Source: Pseudobutyrivibrio sp. 49 | Lineage (GTDB): Bacteria; Bacillota; Clostridia; Lachnospirales; Lachnospiraceae | Length of the DNA stretch: 64,000 nucleotides | Reading direction: 5' to 3' | Assembly: GCF_900100545.1 (NCBI RefSeq) | Contig: NZ_FNDP01000005.1 | Location: 62,001 to 126,000, forward strand | Shown here: one piece after another, positions 36,021 to 45,077 of the stretch | Position numbering within the stretch: position 1 is the stretch's first letter | Layout of the letters: each line of letters begins with the position of its first letter | The notes under the pieces: model-generated | Told to the model about the DNA's origin: nothing | What the model saw: only the letters and a program-made list of their open reading frames with translations | Databases searched by the model: none | Translations under genes and position numbers: made by a program

Positions 36021-37415
36021 TTACTCTGCTGTAAGCTCTGGATACTTCTCAACTACAGCCTTCTTGAACATATCAAGTGCCTCTTCCTTTGTAGCATTGC
36101 CCTGGAAGTAGTTCTTGATTGCCTTCTGAAGCTCTTCGTTACATCCCTGATCGTATGCAGAAATATTTGAAAGGTCTACCTTCTCAGCACCTTCTGCAAG
36201 CTGCTTGTATGGGTTCTGTCCACCAAGAAGATCAAGGTTACCTGAGTCATCAGCTGCAAGCTCTGCAAGTACTGTCTTGCTGTTTACACAGTCAGCATCC
36301 TGCTGAGCGATATCCTTAAGGATACCCTTATCTGTTGTCATCTTAAGGATGATATCCTTTACAAGGTTAGCATTGTCTGTACCTGTTGCAGCGCAGATCC
36401 ATGTACCACCCCAGTAGTAAGACTGTGGTCCTACACAGTATCCCCAGCCACCCTGGCCAGCGATTGAAGCAGGATCATCTGCGTTAAGGCAGAAGTTGAA
36501 GAACCAAGCTGGTCCGAAGTAGCAGAATACCTTTCCTTCAGGATTCTTACCCTTTGCCCAGTCATCGCCCCAAAGGTCATCTGTATCCTCAGCCTTTGCG
36601 TCTACGAGTTCCTTTGAATCATCAATCCACTTATCAATGTTCTTGTCGATAACAACCTTGTTATCCTGTACCCACTTACCTGATACATTGTTTGAATATA
36701 CACGGAATGTATCATAAGCAGAACACATTGTATAACCAGCCTCAGCAACCTTTGCTGCTGTCTCGTTGTACTTGCCCCAATCAGCTACTGCTGCCTGTAC
36801 TTCGTCTGGATCATCTGTTCCAAGAACTTCCTTAGCTGCTTCTCTGTTGTAGATAAGACCAGCTGAGCAAGCCTGCCATGAAGAACCCTTTAACTTTCCA
36901 TTGCTATCTGTAACGATGCTCTGTGTGTACTTATACTGATCTGCAAGGTCAGCATCTGTGATACCAAGATCTGATAATGCCATAGCATAATCTGTATCAA
37001 CATACTTAAGAGCGTAATCAGCTTCTACTAAGAATAAGTCAACCTTATCATCAGCTGCTGCTGACTCCTGTGCAAGAAGTGCCTCGTCAAGGTTGTTCTG
37101 GTATGCGTTGTCTGTAGAAGGAGTAATTGTCCAAACTACCTCAACATCACCAATCTTACCATGAGTAGCGTCAACTTCCTCATATCCTGGATAGTGTGAC
37201 TTAAGTCTTGACTGGAACTCATCATTCCAGCACTGGATGTTAAGTACCTTACCTGTGTCTGCAGGTAACTCTGCTGCTACTTCAGCATCCGCTGTCTCTG
37301 TAGCTGCGCTGTCTGCTGGAGCTTCTGTAGTAGCTGAATCAGAGCCGCCACAGCCAGCAAACATTGTCGCTGTCATTGTTGCTAATACAAGCAAACTAAC
37401 AATTCTTTTTTTCAT
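36021..37415 (-). CDS. sugar-binding lipoprotein of the ABC importer
   Basis: A 464-residue solute-binding lipoprotein: signal LVLATMTATMFAGC, a Ser/Ala/Glu linker, then a periplasmic-binding-protein fold (LNIQCWNDEFQSRLKSHYPG). Aromatic residues that stack sugars are plentiful (FCYFGPAWFFNF, GPQSYYWGGTWICA). GGGAGG precedes the ATG. It lies 86 bases after lacI and begins the transporter unit. Substrate assignment to beta-glucan oligosaccharides rests on context. Confidence 0.88.
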   Translation of the reverse strand: MKKRIVSLLVLATMTATMFAGCGGSDSATTEAPADSAATETADAEVAAELPADTGKVLNIQCWNDEFQSRLKSHYPGYEEVDATHGKIGDVEVVWTITPSTDNAYQNNLDEALLAQESAAADDKVDLFLVEADYALKYVDTDYAMALSDLGITDADLADQYKYTQSIVTDSNGKLKGSSWQACSAGLIYNREAAKEVLGTDDPDEVQAAVADWGKYNETAAKVAEAGYTMCSAYDTFRVYSNNVSGKWVQDNKVVIDKNIDKWIDDSKELVDAKAEDTDDLWGDDWAKGKNPEGKVFCYFGPAWFFNFCLNADDPASIAGQGGWGYCVGPQSYYWGGTWICAATGTDNANLVKDIILKMTTDKGILKDIAQQDADCVNSKTVLAELAADDSGNLDLLGGQNPYKQLAEGAEKVDLSNISAYDQGCNEELQKAIKNYFQGNATKEEALDMFKKAVVEKYPELTAE

Positions 37416-37468
37416 TTTGTGTTCCTCCCAAATTTTTTACGTGTTTGTCACGTTTTTTTTAAGTTACT

Positions 37469-37501
37469 GCATTTATTCAAGTTGATGGCTCAACTAAATG
37501 C
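37469..37501 (-). other. intercistronic hairpin between lacI and the transporter
   Basis: GCATTTA with TAAATGC and GTTGA with TCAAC fold into a stem of 12 pairs with a bulge; it abuts the lacI stop and has no T tract. ACGTG-N5-CACGT follows at 37439-37453 near the ribosome-binding site of the binding-protein gene. It may stabilise or process the mRNA so that the binding protein is made in excess of LacI. Confidence 0.45.
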
Positions 37502-38515
37502 CTAATTGAGTTTCTTGAGAGTGTCACCCTCAAGTAACCAGCCCTTGACTGTGATTTGCTGAATCAATGTTGTCTTAGGCTTTTCAATTAATGCAACCAG
37601 ACTCTTTGCTGCCAGAGTCCCAAGCTCCTCGGTGTTCTGTCTGTAAGTTGTAAGACGTGGTCTAATGTGTCTTGCGACCTTAATTCCATCGAATCCTACC
37701 ACCGAAATGTCATCAGGAATCTTAAGGCCCCTTTCTGCTATAGCTCTCATGCCGCCGTATGTAGCATAATCGTCTGGGTAAAAGATACAGGTCGGTCTTG
37801 TGCGAAGCTTTAAAAGCTCCAAGGTCCTTTCGTATGCACCATGAGTATCTCTATAAGGAGATTCTTTGATGTATTCCTCAGGAACTTCAATCCCGTATTC
37901 TTCTAACTTCCTATTAAAAGTAACCAATCTCAAATTGGTGGTAGCGGATTCAGCACCATGTATGTATGCTATTCTGTTATGTCCGTTTTGTACTGCAAAA
38001 TCAACCAGATCGGACATTCCGCCAACGTTGTCAGAAAGAATTGTTGTTGTTTCATTATAGATATGATCAATTGTTACCACCGGAATGTTGCTCTTTACCA
38101 GCTCAACTACCTCTGGGTCATCAAAATGAACATTTGCTATAATAACACCATCAAATCTTCTGTACCTTGCATGCTCAAGGTAGGTTGCCCTGCCCGGCCT
38201 GCTTCTATCATTCGATATAAATGTTATATCGTACCCTTCTCGTTCTACTTCCCTCTTAAAACTCTCCAGAACTCCTGCAAAGAAATCGTGTGTCAACCCG
38301 CTGTTCGCATCATCCATAAATAAAACTCCTATATTATGGGTGCGATTTGTTTTCATAGATTTCGCTGCCGCATTTGGAACGTATCCCATATCTTTAGCAG
38401 CCTTTCGAATTCTGGTCTTTGTTTCTGCACCTATATCACTATGGTCATTCAAAGCCTTACTAACAGTAGCTATTGATACACCACATTCCGATGCAATATC
38501 TTTCAATGAAACCAT
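37502..38515 (-). CDS. LacI-family transcriptional regulator
   Basis: A 337-residue regulator. N-terminal helix-turn-helix VSLKDIASECGVSIATVSKA, hinge helix with PNAAAKSM, then a periplasmic-binding-protein-type effector domain (HNIGVLFMDDANSGLTHDFF). It lies between the divergent cellobiose phosphorylase gene and the ABC transporter genes, which it probably represses; an oligosaccharide is the likely inducer. Repeated operator-like sequences lie in the 354-bp divergent region, one just upstream of its own start. Confidence 0.92.
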   Translation of the reverse strand: MVSLKDIASECGVSIATVSKALNDHSDIGAETKTRIRKAAKDMGYVPNAAAKSMKTNRTHNIGVLFMDDANSGLTHDFFAGVLESFKREVEREGYDITFISNDRSRPGRATYLEHARYRRFDGVIIANVHFDDPEVVELVKSNIPVVTIDHIYNETTTILSDNVGGMSDLVDFAVQNGHNRIAYIHGAESATTNLRLVTFNRKLEEYGIEVPEEYIKESPYRDTHGAYERTLELLKLRTRPTCIFYPDDYATYGGMRAIAERGLKIPDDISVVGFDGIKVARHIRPRLTTYRQNTEELGTLAAKSLVALIEKPKTTLIQQITVKGWLLEGDTLKKLN

Positions 38516-38549
38516 TACTCTCTCCCAGCTCTATATTTTGATTTCTCCC

Positions 38550-38803
38550 TTAATCGTTTTCGCTAACTTAAATATAGCTCGATTTAAGTAGATACACAAG
38601 TCTTTTTCGAAAATTTGGATTTTCGTTAGATTTTTCTATTACAGTTTAGTGCATTTTGCACAAAAATTCAATAGAGTAATTGCTTTTTACCTTGTTTATG
38701 TTATTCTTTTTGTGGAGTACCTTGGTTTATTTACTTAAACGTTTACGGGTCTATTATTTCGAAAACGGCTAATGCATAGGCTCTCAGTTACTTAATCGTT
38801 TTC
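38550..38803. promoter_or_regulatory. LacI-type operators in the divergent lacI/cbp region
   Basis: CTTAATCGTTTTC occurs identically at 38550-38562 and 38791-38803. TTCGAAAACGGCTAA (38758-38772) is a diverged inverted copy. TAAACGTTTA (38736-38745) is a perfect 10-bp palindrome with the central CG typical of LacI-family sites. TTAGTGCATTTTGCAC at 38645-38660 is a separate dyad. The cbp promoter itself is not obvious. Confidence 0.65.
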
Positions 38804-38869
38804 TTAAATTTAATGCAGGCCGTACTTCGAAATACCATAAATATGATCACTTTAAAAAGGGAGGAAAAC

Positions 38870-41305
38870 ATGAAATACGGATTTTTCGATGATGCTAATA
38901 AGGAATATGTCATCACAACTCCAAAGACTCCTTTGCCATGGATTAACTATCTGGGCTGCAAGGATTTCTTTACATTATTATCAAATACTTGCGGAGGTTA
39001 TACCTTCTATAAAGATGCAAAGCTTCTTCGCATGACCAGATATCGTTACAACGATACTACACCAGATACAAATGGTAAGTATTTCTATATTAAAGATGGC
39101 GATACAATCTGGAATCCAGGTTGGCAGCCAACAAAGACTGAACTTGACTCTTATGAGTGCCGCCATGGCATTGGCTACAGCAAGTTCACAGGTGTAAAAA
39201 ATGATATCGAAGCAGCACTTGTTACTTTTGTTCCTTTCGATGATCCTGTAGAGCTTACTAAGGTTACTCTTACAAATAAAGGAAACTCAAAGAAAGATAT
39301 TACTCTTTTCTCATATGTAGAGTGGTGCCTCTGGAACGCCGATGATGATATGAAGAACTATCAGCGTAACCTTTCAATCGGTGAGGTTGAGGTAATCGAT
39401 TCTACAATCTATCACAAGACTGAGTACAGAGAGCGTCGTAATCACTATGCTGTTTACTCTGTAAACGCTAAGATTGATGGTTTCGAGACAAGCCGTGATG
39501 AATTTAGAGGCGCTTACAATGGTCCTGATAAGCCAGCAGCTGTTATCGAAGGAAAACTTCATAACACAATCGCTTCTGGTTGGTATCCAATCGCTTCACA
39601 CCAGCTCAACGTTAGCTTAAATCCAGGCGAGTCAAAGACATTTGTATTTGCACTTGGTTATGTAGAGAACGCTGAAGATGACAAGTGGGAGAAGCCAGGC
39701 GTTATCAATAAGAAGAAAGCAACTGCTCTTCTTTCTAAGTACCAGACAACAGAAGATTTTGATAAGGCTTTCGCAGCACTTAATGCTTACTGGAATGACC
39801 TTCTCAGCAAATTCCATATCGAGTCTAAGGACGAGCATGTAAACCGTATGGTTAACATCTGGAACCAGTATCAGTGTATGGTTACATTTAACATGTCACG
39901 TTCTGCTTCTTACTATGAGACAGGTATCGGACGTGGAATGGGATTCAGAGATTCTTGTCAGGATCTTCTCGGATTCGTTCACCTTATTCCAGACCGTGCA
40001 AGAGAACGTATTATTGATATCGCATCTACACAGTTCCAGGATGGTTCAGCTTACCACCAGTATCAGCCACTTACAAAGAAGGGTAACTCTGATATCGGTT
40101 CAGGCTTCAATGATGATCCACTTTGGCTCATCGCTGGTACATCAGCTTACATCCGTGAAACAGGTGATACTTCAATCCTTAAGGAGATGGTTCCATATGA
40201 CAACGATATGTCAGTTGCAACTACACTTATGGAGCACTTACAGCGTTCATTTGATTACATCGTAAACCACAAGGGTCCACATGACCTTCCACTTATCGGT
40301 CGTGCTGACTGGAACGACTGTTTGAACCTTAACTGCTTCTCTGAGCATCCAGGCGAAAGCTTCCAGTGCTTCGGACCTTCTGAAGGACCAGTTGCTGAGT
40401 CAGTATTCATCGCTGGTATGTTTGTTAAGTATGGTCGTGAGTACGCAGCACTTGCTAAGCTCATGGGTGATACAGCTGAGGAAGCAAGAGTTCTTGCAGA
40501 GGTTGATAAGATGATTGCAGCTATCGAGAAGGATGGCTGGGACGGCGAGTGGTTCGTACGTGCTTATGATGCTTACAGCCACAAGGTTGGTTCTAAGGAA
40601 TGTGACGAGGGACAGATTTACATCGAGCCACAGGGTATGTGCGTAATGGCTGGTGTTGGTGTTGAAGATGGCAACGCTAAGAAGGCCCTTGATTCAGTTA
40701 AAGAGAAGCTTGATACAAAATATGGTGTTATGATTCTTCAGCCTGCTTACACAAGATATCATCTCGAGCTTGGTGAAATCACATCATATCCACCAGGATA
40801 CAAGGAGAATGCTGGTATCTTCTGCCACAACAATCCTTGGATTTCTATCGCTGAGACTTGCATTGGTCGCGGCGACAGAGCATTTGAAGTTTACAAGAAG
40901 ACTTGTCCTTCATACATCGAGGACATTTCTGAGATTCATAGAACTGAGCCATATGTTTACTCACAGATGGTTGCTGGTGCTGACGCAAAGTTCCATGGTG
41001 AAGCTAAGAACAGCTGGCTTACAGGTACAGCAGCTTGGACATTTACAAATATCTCTCAGTACATCTTAGGTATTTATCCAACACTTGAGGGACTTTCAGT
41101 AAATCCTTGTACTCCAGCTGAATTTGGTGATTTCAATGTAACTCGTGTTTACCGCGGTGTTACATACAACATCGAAATCAAGAACCCTAACAAGGTACAG
41201 AAGGGTGTAGCAAGCTTACTTGTTGATGGTAAGGAAATCGAAGGAAACATCATTCCATTCGATGGTAGCAAGAAGACAGTAAATGTCGTTGCTACAATGA
41301 AATAG
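38870..41305 (+). CDS. cellobiose phosphorylase, GH94
   Basis: An 811-residue intracellular phosphorylase, the usual length for cellobiose phosphorylase, which splits cellobiose with phosphate into glucose and glucose 1-phosphate. It starts [20 protein letters not shown]; the general acid Asp is in [15 protein letters not shown] (near residue 480), and phosphate-binding residues are in [15 protein letters not shown] and [12 protein letters not shown] longer frame to 38813 exists, but GGGAGG before 38870 and the conserved start decide it. Phosphorolysis saves ATP in cellulose-degrading anaerobes. Strong codon bias suggests high expression. Confidence 0.93.
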   Translation: MKYGFFDDANKEYVITTPKTPLPWINYLGCKDFFTLLSNTCGGYTFYKDAKLLRMTRYRYNDTTPDTNGKYFYIKDGDTIWNPGWQPTKTELDSYECRHGIGYSKFTGVKNDIEAALVTFVPFDDPVELTKVTLTNKGNSKKDITLFSYVEWCLWNADDDMKNYQRNLSIGEVEVIDSTIYHKTEYRERRNHYAVYSVNAKIDGFETSRDEFRGAYNGPDKPAAVIEGKLHNTIASGWYPIASHQLNVSLNPGESKTFVFALGYVENAEDDKWEKPGVINKKKATALLSKYQTTEDFDKAFAALNAYWNDLLSKFHIESKDEHVNRMVNIWNQYQCMVTFNMSRSASYYETGIGRGMGFRDSCQDLLGFVHLIPDRARERIIDIASTQFQDGSAYHQYQPLTKKGNSDIGSGFNDDPLWLIAGTSAYIRETGDTSILKEMVPYDNDMSVATTLMEHLQRSFDYIVNHKGPHDLPLIGRADWNDCLNLNCFSEHPGESFQCFGPSEGPVAESVFIAGMFVKYGREYAALAKLMGDTAEEARVLAEVDKMIAAIEKDGWDGEWFVRAYDAYSHKVGSKECDEGQIYIEPQGMCVMAGVGVEDGNAKKALDSVKEKLDTKYGVMILQPAYTRYHLELGEITSYPPGYKENAGIFCHNNPWISIAETCIGRGDRAFEVYKKTCPSYIEDISEIHRTEPYVYSQMVAGADAKFHGEAKNSWLTGTAAWTFTNISQYILGIYPTLEGLSVNPCTPAEFGDFNVTRVYRGVTYNIEIKNPNKVQKGVASLLVDGKEIEGNIIPFDGSKKTVNVVATMK

Positions 41306-41348
41306 TTTCTTTTCATTTTCTTCATATATATTAATTTATTCTCCTTCG

Positions 41349-41380
41349 AAAAAGAGCCGACGTTGACCGTTCGGCTCTTT
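41349..41380 (+). terminator. terminator after cellobiose phosphorylase
   Basis: AAAAGAGCCGA and TCGGCTCTTTT form an 11-bp stem around a ten-base loop, followed by a short T tract. It lies directly upstream of the RluA start. Confidence 0.85.
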
Positions 41381-41389
41381 TGCTGTTTA

Positions 41390-42298
41390 ATGATGAGTAT
41401 GAATCGAACATTAACATACACAATCTCAACTGAATATGATGGATTTCAAATAGATAAATTCCTTAAAGCCAACGGCTATTCATCTGCCAACATCACCGCT
41501 ATTAAAAAAATGCCAAACAACGTGGTTATTGATAGCGAATGGGTACATATGAATCGTAAGCTTCACACTGGAGAGATTCTGATTGTAAATATCACTGAGG
41601 AAGATTCTTCTGAGAAGATTCCTCCTGTAGAAATGCCTTTAGATATTGTTTATGAAGATGAAGATATCATAGTAATTAACAAGCCAGCAGGGCTTTCAAT
41701 TCATCCAAGCCTAAATCACTACGAGGATTCTTTAGCAAATGGACTTGCATATTACTATGAGCAGCAGGGCAAACCATTTATATTCAGATGTGCTAATAGA
41801 TTAGATAAGAACACTTCTGGGCTAACGGTTATTTCCAAGCATCTTGTTAGTGCCAACATTCTTTCCACAATGGTAAAGAACAGAGAGTTTCACAGGGAAT
41901 ACTATGCCATCGTTCGTGGCACACTAGATGAGCAGGAAGGCACTATAGATGCTCCTATTGGACGTGTTAGCGACTCAATCATCACAAGACAGGTGGATTT
42001 CGAAAATGGTGAAAGAGCTGTCACCCACTACAAAGTTATGGACGAAAAAAATGGGCACAGCCTCATCTCAATTCATCTTGAGACAGGCCGCACCCATCAG
42101 ATTCGTGTTCACTTTAAATATCTTGGTCATCCATTGATTGGTGACCACTTGTACAATCCAGATTTTGAGTATATGGAGAGGCAGGCACTGCACTCTCATA
42201 AGATTGCTTTTACTCATCCGATAACAAAAAAGGTAATGGAGTTTGTTGCTCCATTACCTGATGATATGTCTGCAATATTTAATTCATCTGAGACTTAA
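41390..42298 (+). CDS. RluA-family pseudouridine synthase
   Basis: About 302 residues. An N-terminal S4-like domain (YDGFQIDKFLKANGYSSANI) is followed by the synthase domain: INKPAGLSIHPS, the catalytic HRLD-equivalent ANRLDKNTSGLTVISK (Arg-Leu-Asp intact), and LETGRTHQIRVHFKYLGHPL. It modifies U to pseudouridine in rRNA or tRNA; the target is unknown. Starts at 41390, 41393 and 41399 are all possible, and no clear ribosome-binding site is visible because the cbp terminator lies just upstream. Its end overlaps the J-domain gene on the other strand by 20 bases. Confidence 0.88.
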   Translation: MMSMNRTLTYTISTEYDGFQIDKFLKANGYSSANITAIKKMPNNVVIDSEWVHMNRKLHTGEILIVNITEEDSSEKIPPVEMPLDIVYEDEDIIVINKPAGLSIHPSLNHYEDSLANGLAYYYEQQGKPFIFRCANRLDKNTSGLTVISKHLVSANILSTMVKNREFHREYYAIVRGTLDEQEGTIDAPIGRVSDSIITRQVDFENGERAVTHYKVMDEKNGHSLISIHLETGRTHQIRVHFKYLGHPLIGDHLYNPDFEYMERQALHSHKIAFTHPITKKVMEFVAPLPDDMSAIFNSSET

Positions 42299-42737
42299 GG
42301 TCCTCGTACTCTCTGTTGATTTCAGCAACTGTAGCTGTATCACCTGCGTCTCCATCTGGATGATAAATCTTAATAAGATCCTTGTAACGCTTTTTAAGTG
42401 CTTTCTGAGTGGATACGCCAGAGAAGAACATTTCGCCATGGACTATGTTGTCAGATGTAGCGACAGCATACTCCTCCTGTGCGTTAGCCTGAACGTGGTC
42501 ATAAAACTTTTTCTTGCGCTCAAACTGTTGTTTATCATCAGCAAGCTGTTGAGTCTCTCTAATGAGCATTTCCCATTTCATCTCAAACTGCTTTTCCTGC
42601 TGCTCGAGGGTATGTATCCTAGCCTCGACTTCCCTCTTTTCTTTTAATAAATCGTTCCATGCTTTTTCTAACTCTTTATGTCGCTTCTCAAGTTCCTGCA
42701 TGTCGATCTTGTCCTGACATGTGAGATTCTTCGCCAT
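42279..42737 (-). CDS. coiled-coil protein with C-terminal J domain
   Basis: A 152-residue protein. Residues 10-85 are a charged coiled coil (ELEKRHKELEKAWNDLLKEK). The C-terminal 45 residues are a J domain with its HPD motif: KRYKDLIKIYHPDGDAGDTA then INREYEDLKSQM. J domains stimulate Hsp70 ATPase, so it is likely an adaptor that brings DnaK to an unknown partner. It stands alone, convergent with RluA. Confidence 0.78.
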   Translation of the reverse strand: MAKNLTCQDKIDMQELEKRHKELEKAWNDLLKEKREVEARIHTLEQQEKQFEMKWEMLIRETQQLADDKQQFERKKKFYDHVQANAQEEYAVATSDNIVHGEMFFSGVSTQKALKKRYKDLIKIYHPDGDAGDTATVAEINREYEDLKSQMN

Positions 42738-42832
42738 AATTTTTCTCCCGCTTTAATTACCAAATTTTTTGGTTTTCCTAATTATACTATGGTAACTTCG
42801 GCGTTGTAAATTAGTACATTGGTCAAGTATTT

Positions 42833-44866
42833 TTAAATTCTTTTGTACACTATGCCCGAATTTGGTCCAAGTGTAACATGGAGATTTCCTCCCTCAACAG
42901 TTATATCGGTCGGCATGATGGAATACCCAACCTCATTACTCAAAATCAATCTCTCAAGTTGACAATTAAGTGGCACACCAGCTATCCAAACAGGCACATC
43001 TACGTCGATATCATGGCCATTGGAATTAATTAAAACAACAATTTGTTCATTGCTGGTAAATCTTCCATAGCTGATAAATCCCTGCCCACAATTCAAAAAT
43101 CTAAAGGATCCTTCCTTAATAGCGTGGCTCTGCTTATGAATCATAATTATATCTCGGGTATAATCTATCAAATCATAATTTGCATTACCCCATGGATAAG
43201 TACGACGGCTATCCGGGTCAGTAAATCCACATACACCTGCCTCATCGCCATAATAAAGTGTAGGTGCTCCAGGCCATGTGAACTGAATCATCTCTGCAAG
43301 CTTCATCACAGGAATGCTTACACCATCTTCAGCAGCCTTCGTGCCCTTTGTAGCAATTCTTCCCACAGTATGATTAGTACGTGTTAGGAAGCGTGAATGA
43401 TCGTGATTTGAAAGCTGATTCATGGCACAGTACAGGGATGGTGTTTTAAGTCTCGCCATAAAATGAAGCATAGTATTCTTGAAACGGTCACCATCACCCA
43501 AGGCACTAGGCTGGAACTCATCAGAATGCTTCTCCATACCTGTAAGGAAATAGGTAAGAGGCTCCATAAAAGCATCGTAATTCATAATAGTATCCCACTG
43601 GTCACCTGCAAGCCAGGCAGAAGGATTTCCGTAATGCTCTGCCAAAATAATGGCATTTGGATTGGCACTCTTTACCGCATCTCTAAAATCACGCCAAAAT
43701 TTGTGATTAAACTCCTCGGAATGTCCCAAATCAGCAGCAACATCAAGGCGCCAGCCATCACAGTTATATGGCTCGCTAACCCATTTTTTGCCTATATTTA
43801 GTATATATTCATATAGCTTTGGCGAATCCTCGTAATTGAGCTTAGGAAGCGTATCATGGCTCCACCAACCGTCATGGCTCTTATTATCTGGCCAACTGTC
43901 CTCATAGAACTTAAAGAAGCTGTTATAAGGACTATCCTTACTTTCATAAGCACCTGGCGCATAGCCCTCCGCCTTAGAATAAATCTTCTCTCGATTCAGC
44001 CACTTGTTGAAGGAACCACAGTGGTTAAATACACCATCTATGATTACACGGATACCTTTCTGGTGCGCCTCATTAACAAAGTCAGCAAAAAACTGATTGC
44101 TGGCCTCCAGATTCTCCTTATTGGTAACACGGAGCTTGTACTTTGTGGCATGGGTATTGTCATAGTCCCCTGGATCAAGGCATTCTCCGCCATCCTTTTT
44201 AATTACAGTAAAATGAGGATCAATATAATCGTAATCCGAAGTATCGTATTTATGATTAGAAGGAGATACAAACAGCGGATTGAAATAGATTACCTCCACG
44301 CCAAGACTCTTCAGGTAATGCAGCTTCTGACGGACTCCCTCTAAATCTCCACCGTAGAATCTACCTATATCAAGATTTGCTGGCATAGAATTCCAGTCCT
44401 TTACTCCCTCAACTGGCGCACCAACATAATGATATTCGTTTGTTACCACATCATTGTCAGGATTTCCATTGCAGAATCTATCCACCAGGATTTGGTACAT
44501 AACCGCACCTTTAGACCAGGCTGGTGTGGAAAAGCCTGGCATAATAGAAAACTCATAGTGCTCCCTGTAATCTCTCCACAGACCTACACGGTCATAGTAA
44601 TAATGATCAAGGCCCACTACGAGCTCAAAATAATATCTAAATTCCTTTTCGCCCAGTTGTACTGTGCAAGAATAAAAATCAAATTCACCACGAGTTCTGT
44701 CCAGGTGCATGCGCTGACTGAGATTGTCAGTTTTAGACATCAAAAAAACATCTACATCTTCCTGATGATAAACTCTAATACTAATAGTCACCAGAGAATT
44801 CTCATCTGGTTCCATAGGGTATCTATATTCAGCTGTTCCATCTGAGTATATTGCGTGGATATTCAT
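42833..44866 (-). CDS. intracellular GH13 alpha-amylase family enzyme
   Basis: A 677-residue glycoside hydrolase without a signal peptide. An N-terminal beta domain (residues 1-120) is followed by the GH13 barrel: DGVFNHCG (region I), DGWRLDVAAD (nucleophile Asp, region II), ILAEHYG (acid Glu, region III) and LSNHDHSRF (region IV). The domain layout is that of neopullulanase/cyclomaltodextrinase-like enzymes, which degrade imported malto-oligosaccharides or pullulan pieces. It is monocistronic, with a terminator-like hairpin upstream belonging to ftsH. Confidence 0.9.
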   Translation of the reverse strand: MNIHAIYSDGTAEYRYPMEPDENSLVTISIRVYHQEDVDVFLMSKTDNLSQRMHLDRTRGEFDFYSCTVQLGEKEFRYYFELVVGLDHYYYDRVGLWRDYREHYEFSIMPGFSTPAWSKGAVMYQILVDRFCNGNPDNDVVTNEYHYVGAPVEGVKDWNSMPANLDIGRFYGGDLEGVRQKLHYLKSLGVEVIYFNPLFVSPSNHKYDTSDYDYIDPHFTVIKKDGGECLDPGDYDNTHATKYKLRVTNKENLEASNQFFADFVNEAHQKGIRVIIDGVFNHCGSFNKWLNREKIYSKAEGYAPGAYESKDSPYNSFFKFYEDSWPDNKSHDGWWSHDTLPKLNYEDSPKLYEYILNIGKKWVSEPYNCDGWRLDVAADLGHSEEFNHKFWRDFRDAVKSANPNAIILAEHYGNPSAWLAGDQWDTIMNYDAFMEPLTYFLTGMEKHSDEFQPSALGDGDRFKNTMLHFMARLKTPSLYCAMNQLSNHDHSRFLTRTNHTVGRIATKGTKAAEDGVSIPVMKLAEMIQFTWPGAPTLYYGDEAGVCGFTDPDSRRTYPWGNANYDLIDYTRDIIMIHKQSHAIKEGSFRFLNCGQGFISYGRFTSNEQIVVLINSNGHDIDVDVPVWIAGVPLNCQLERLILSNEVGYSIMPTDITVEGGNLHVTLGPNSGIVYKRI

Positions 44867-44905
44867 GTGAATCCCCCTAGCTGACTAAGAATATTTTTAG
44901 ATAGT

Positions 44906-44935
44906 AAAAAAGACAGCAACGATCGCTGTCTTTTT
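44906..44935. terminator. bidirectional terminator after ftsH
   Basis: AAAAAAGACAGC and GCTGTCTTTTT around a seven-base loop, A/T tracts on both sides. It would end the ftsH transcript (minus strand). The remaining 44936-45077 holds a further dyad, GTGCAACACT with AGTGTGCAC (about 45016-45035), and no gene. Confidence 0.7.
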
Positions 44936-45077
44936 AGGAGAAGGTATTTTTACTATGGGGTTAGTAAAAATTATATAATGTATTGGGGGGTTTTTACGAT
45001 GTTTATTATATGGCGGTGCAACACTCAAGTGTGCACAAACATACCAAAACCCCTCAATATTTTTTGTGCATATTGCA

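Noticed and set aside
42743-42832. Possible small gene between the J-domain and GH13 genes
   Set aside because: Short, A/T-rich, with no start, ribosome-binding site or conserved frame.
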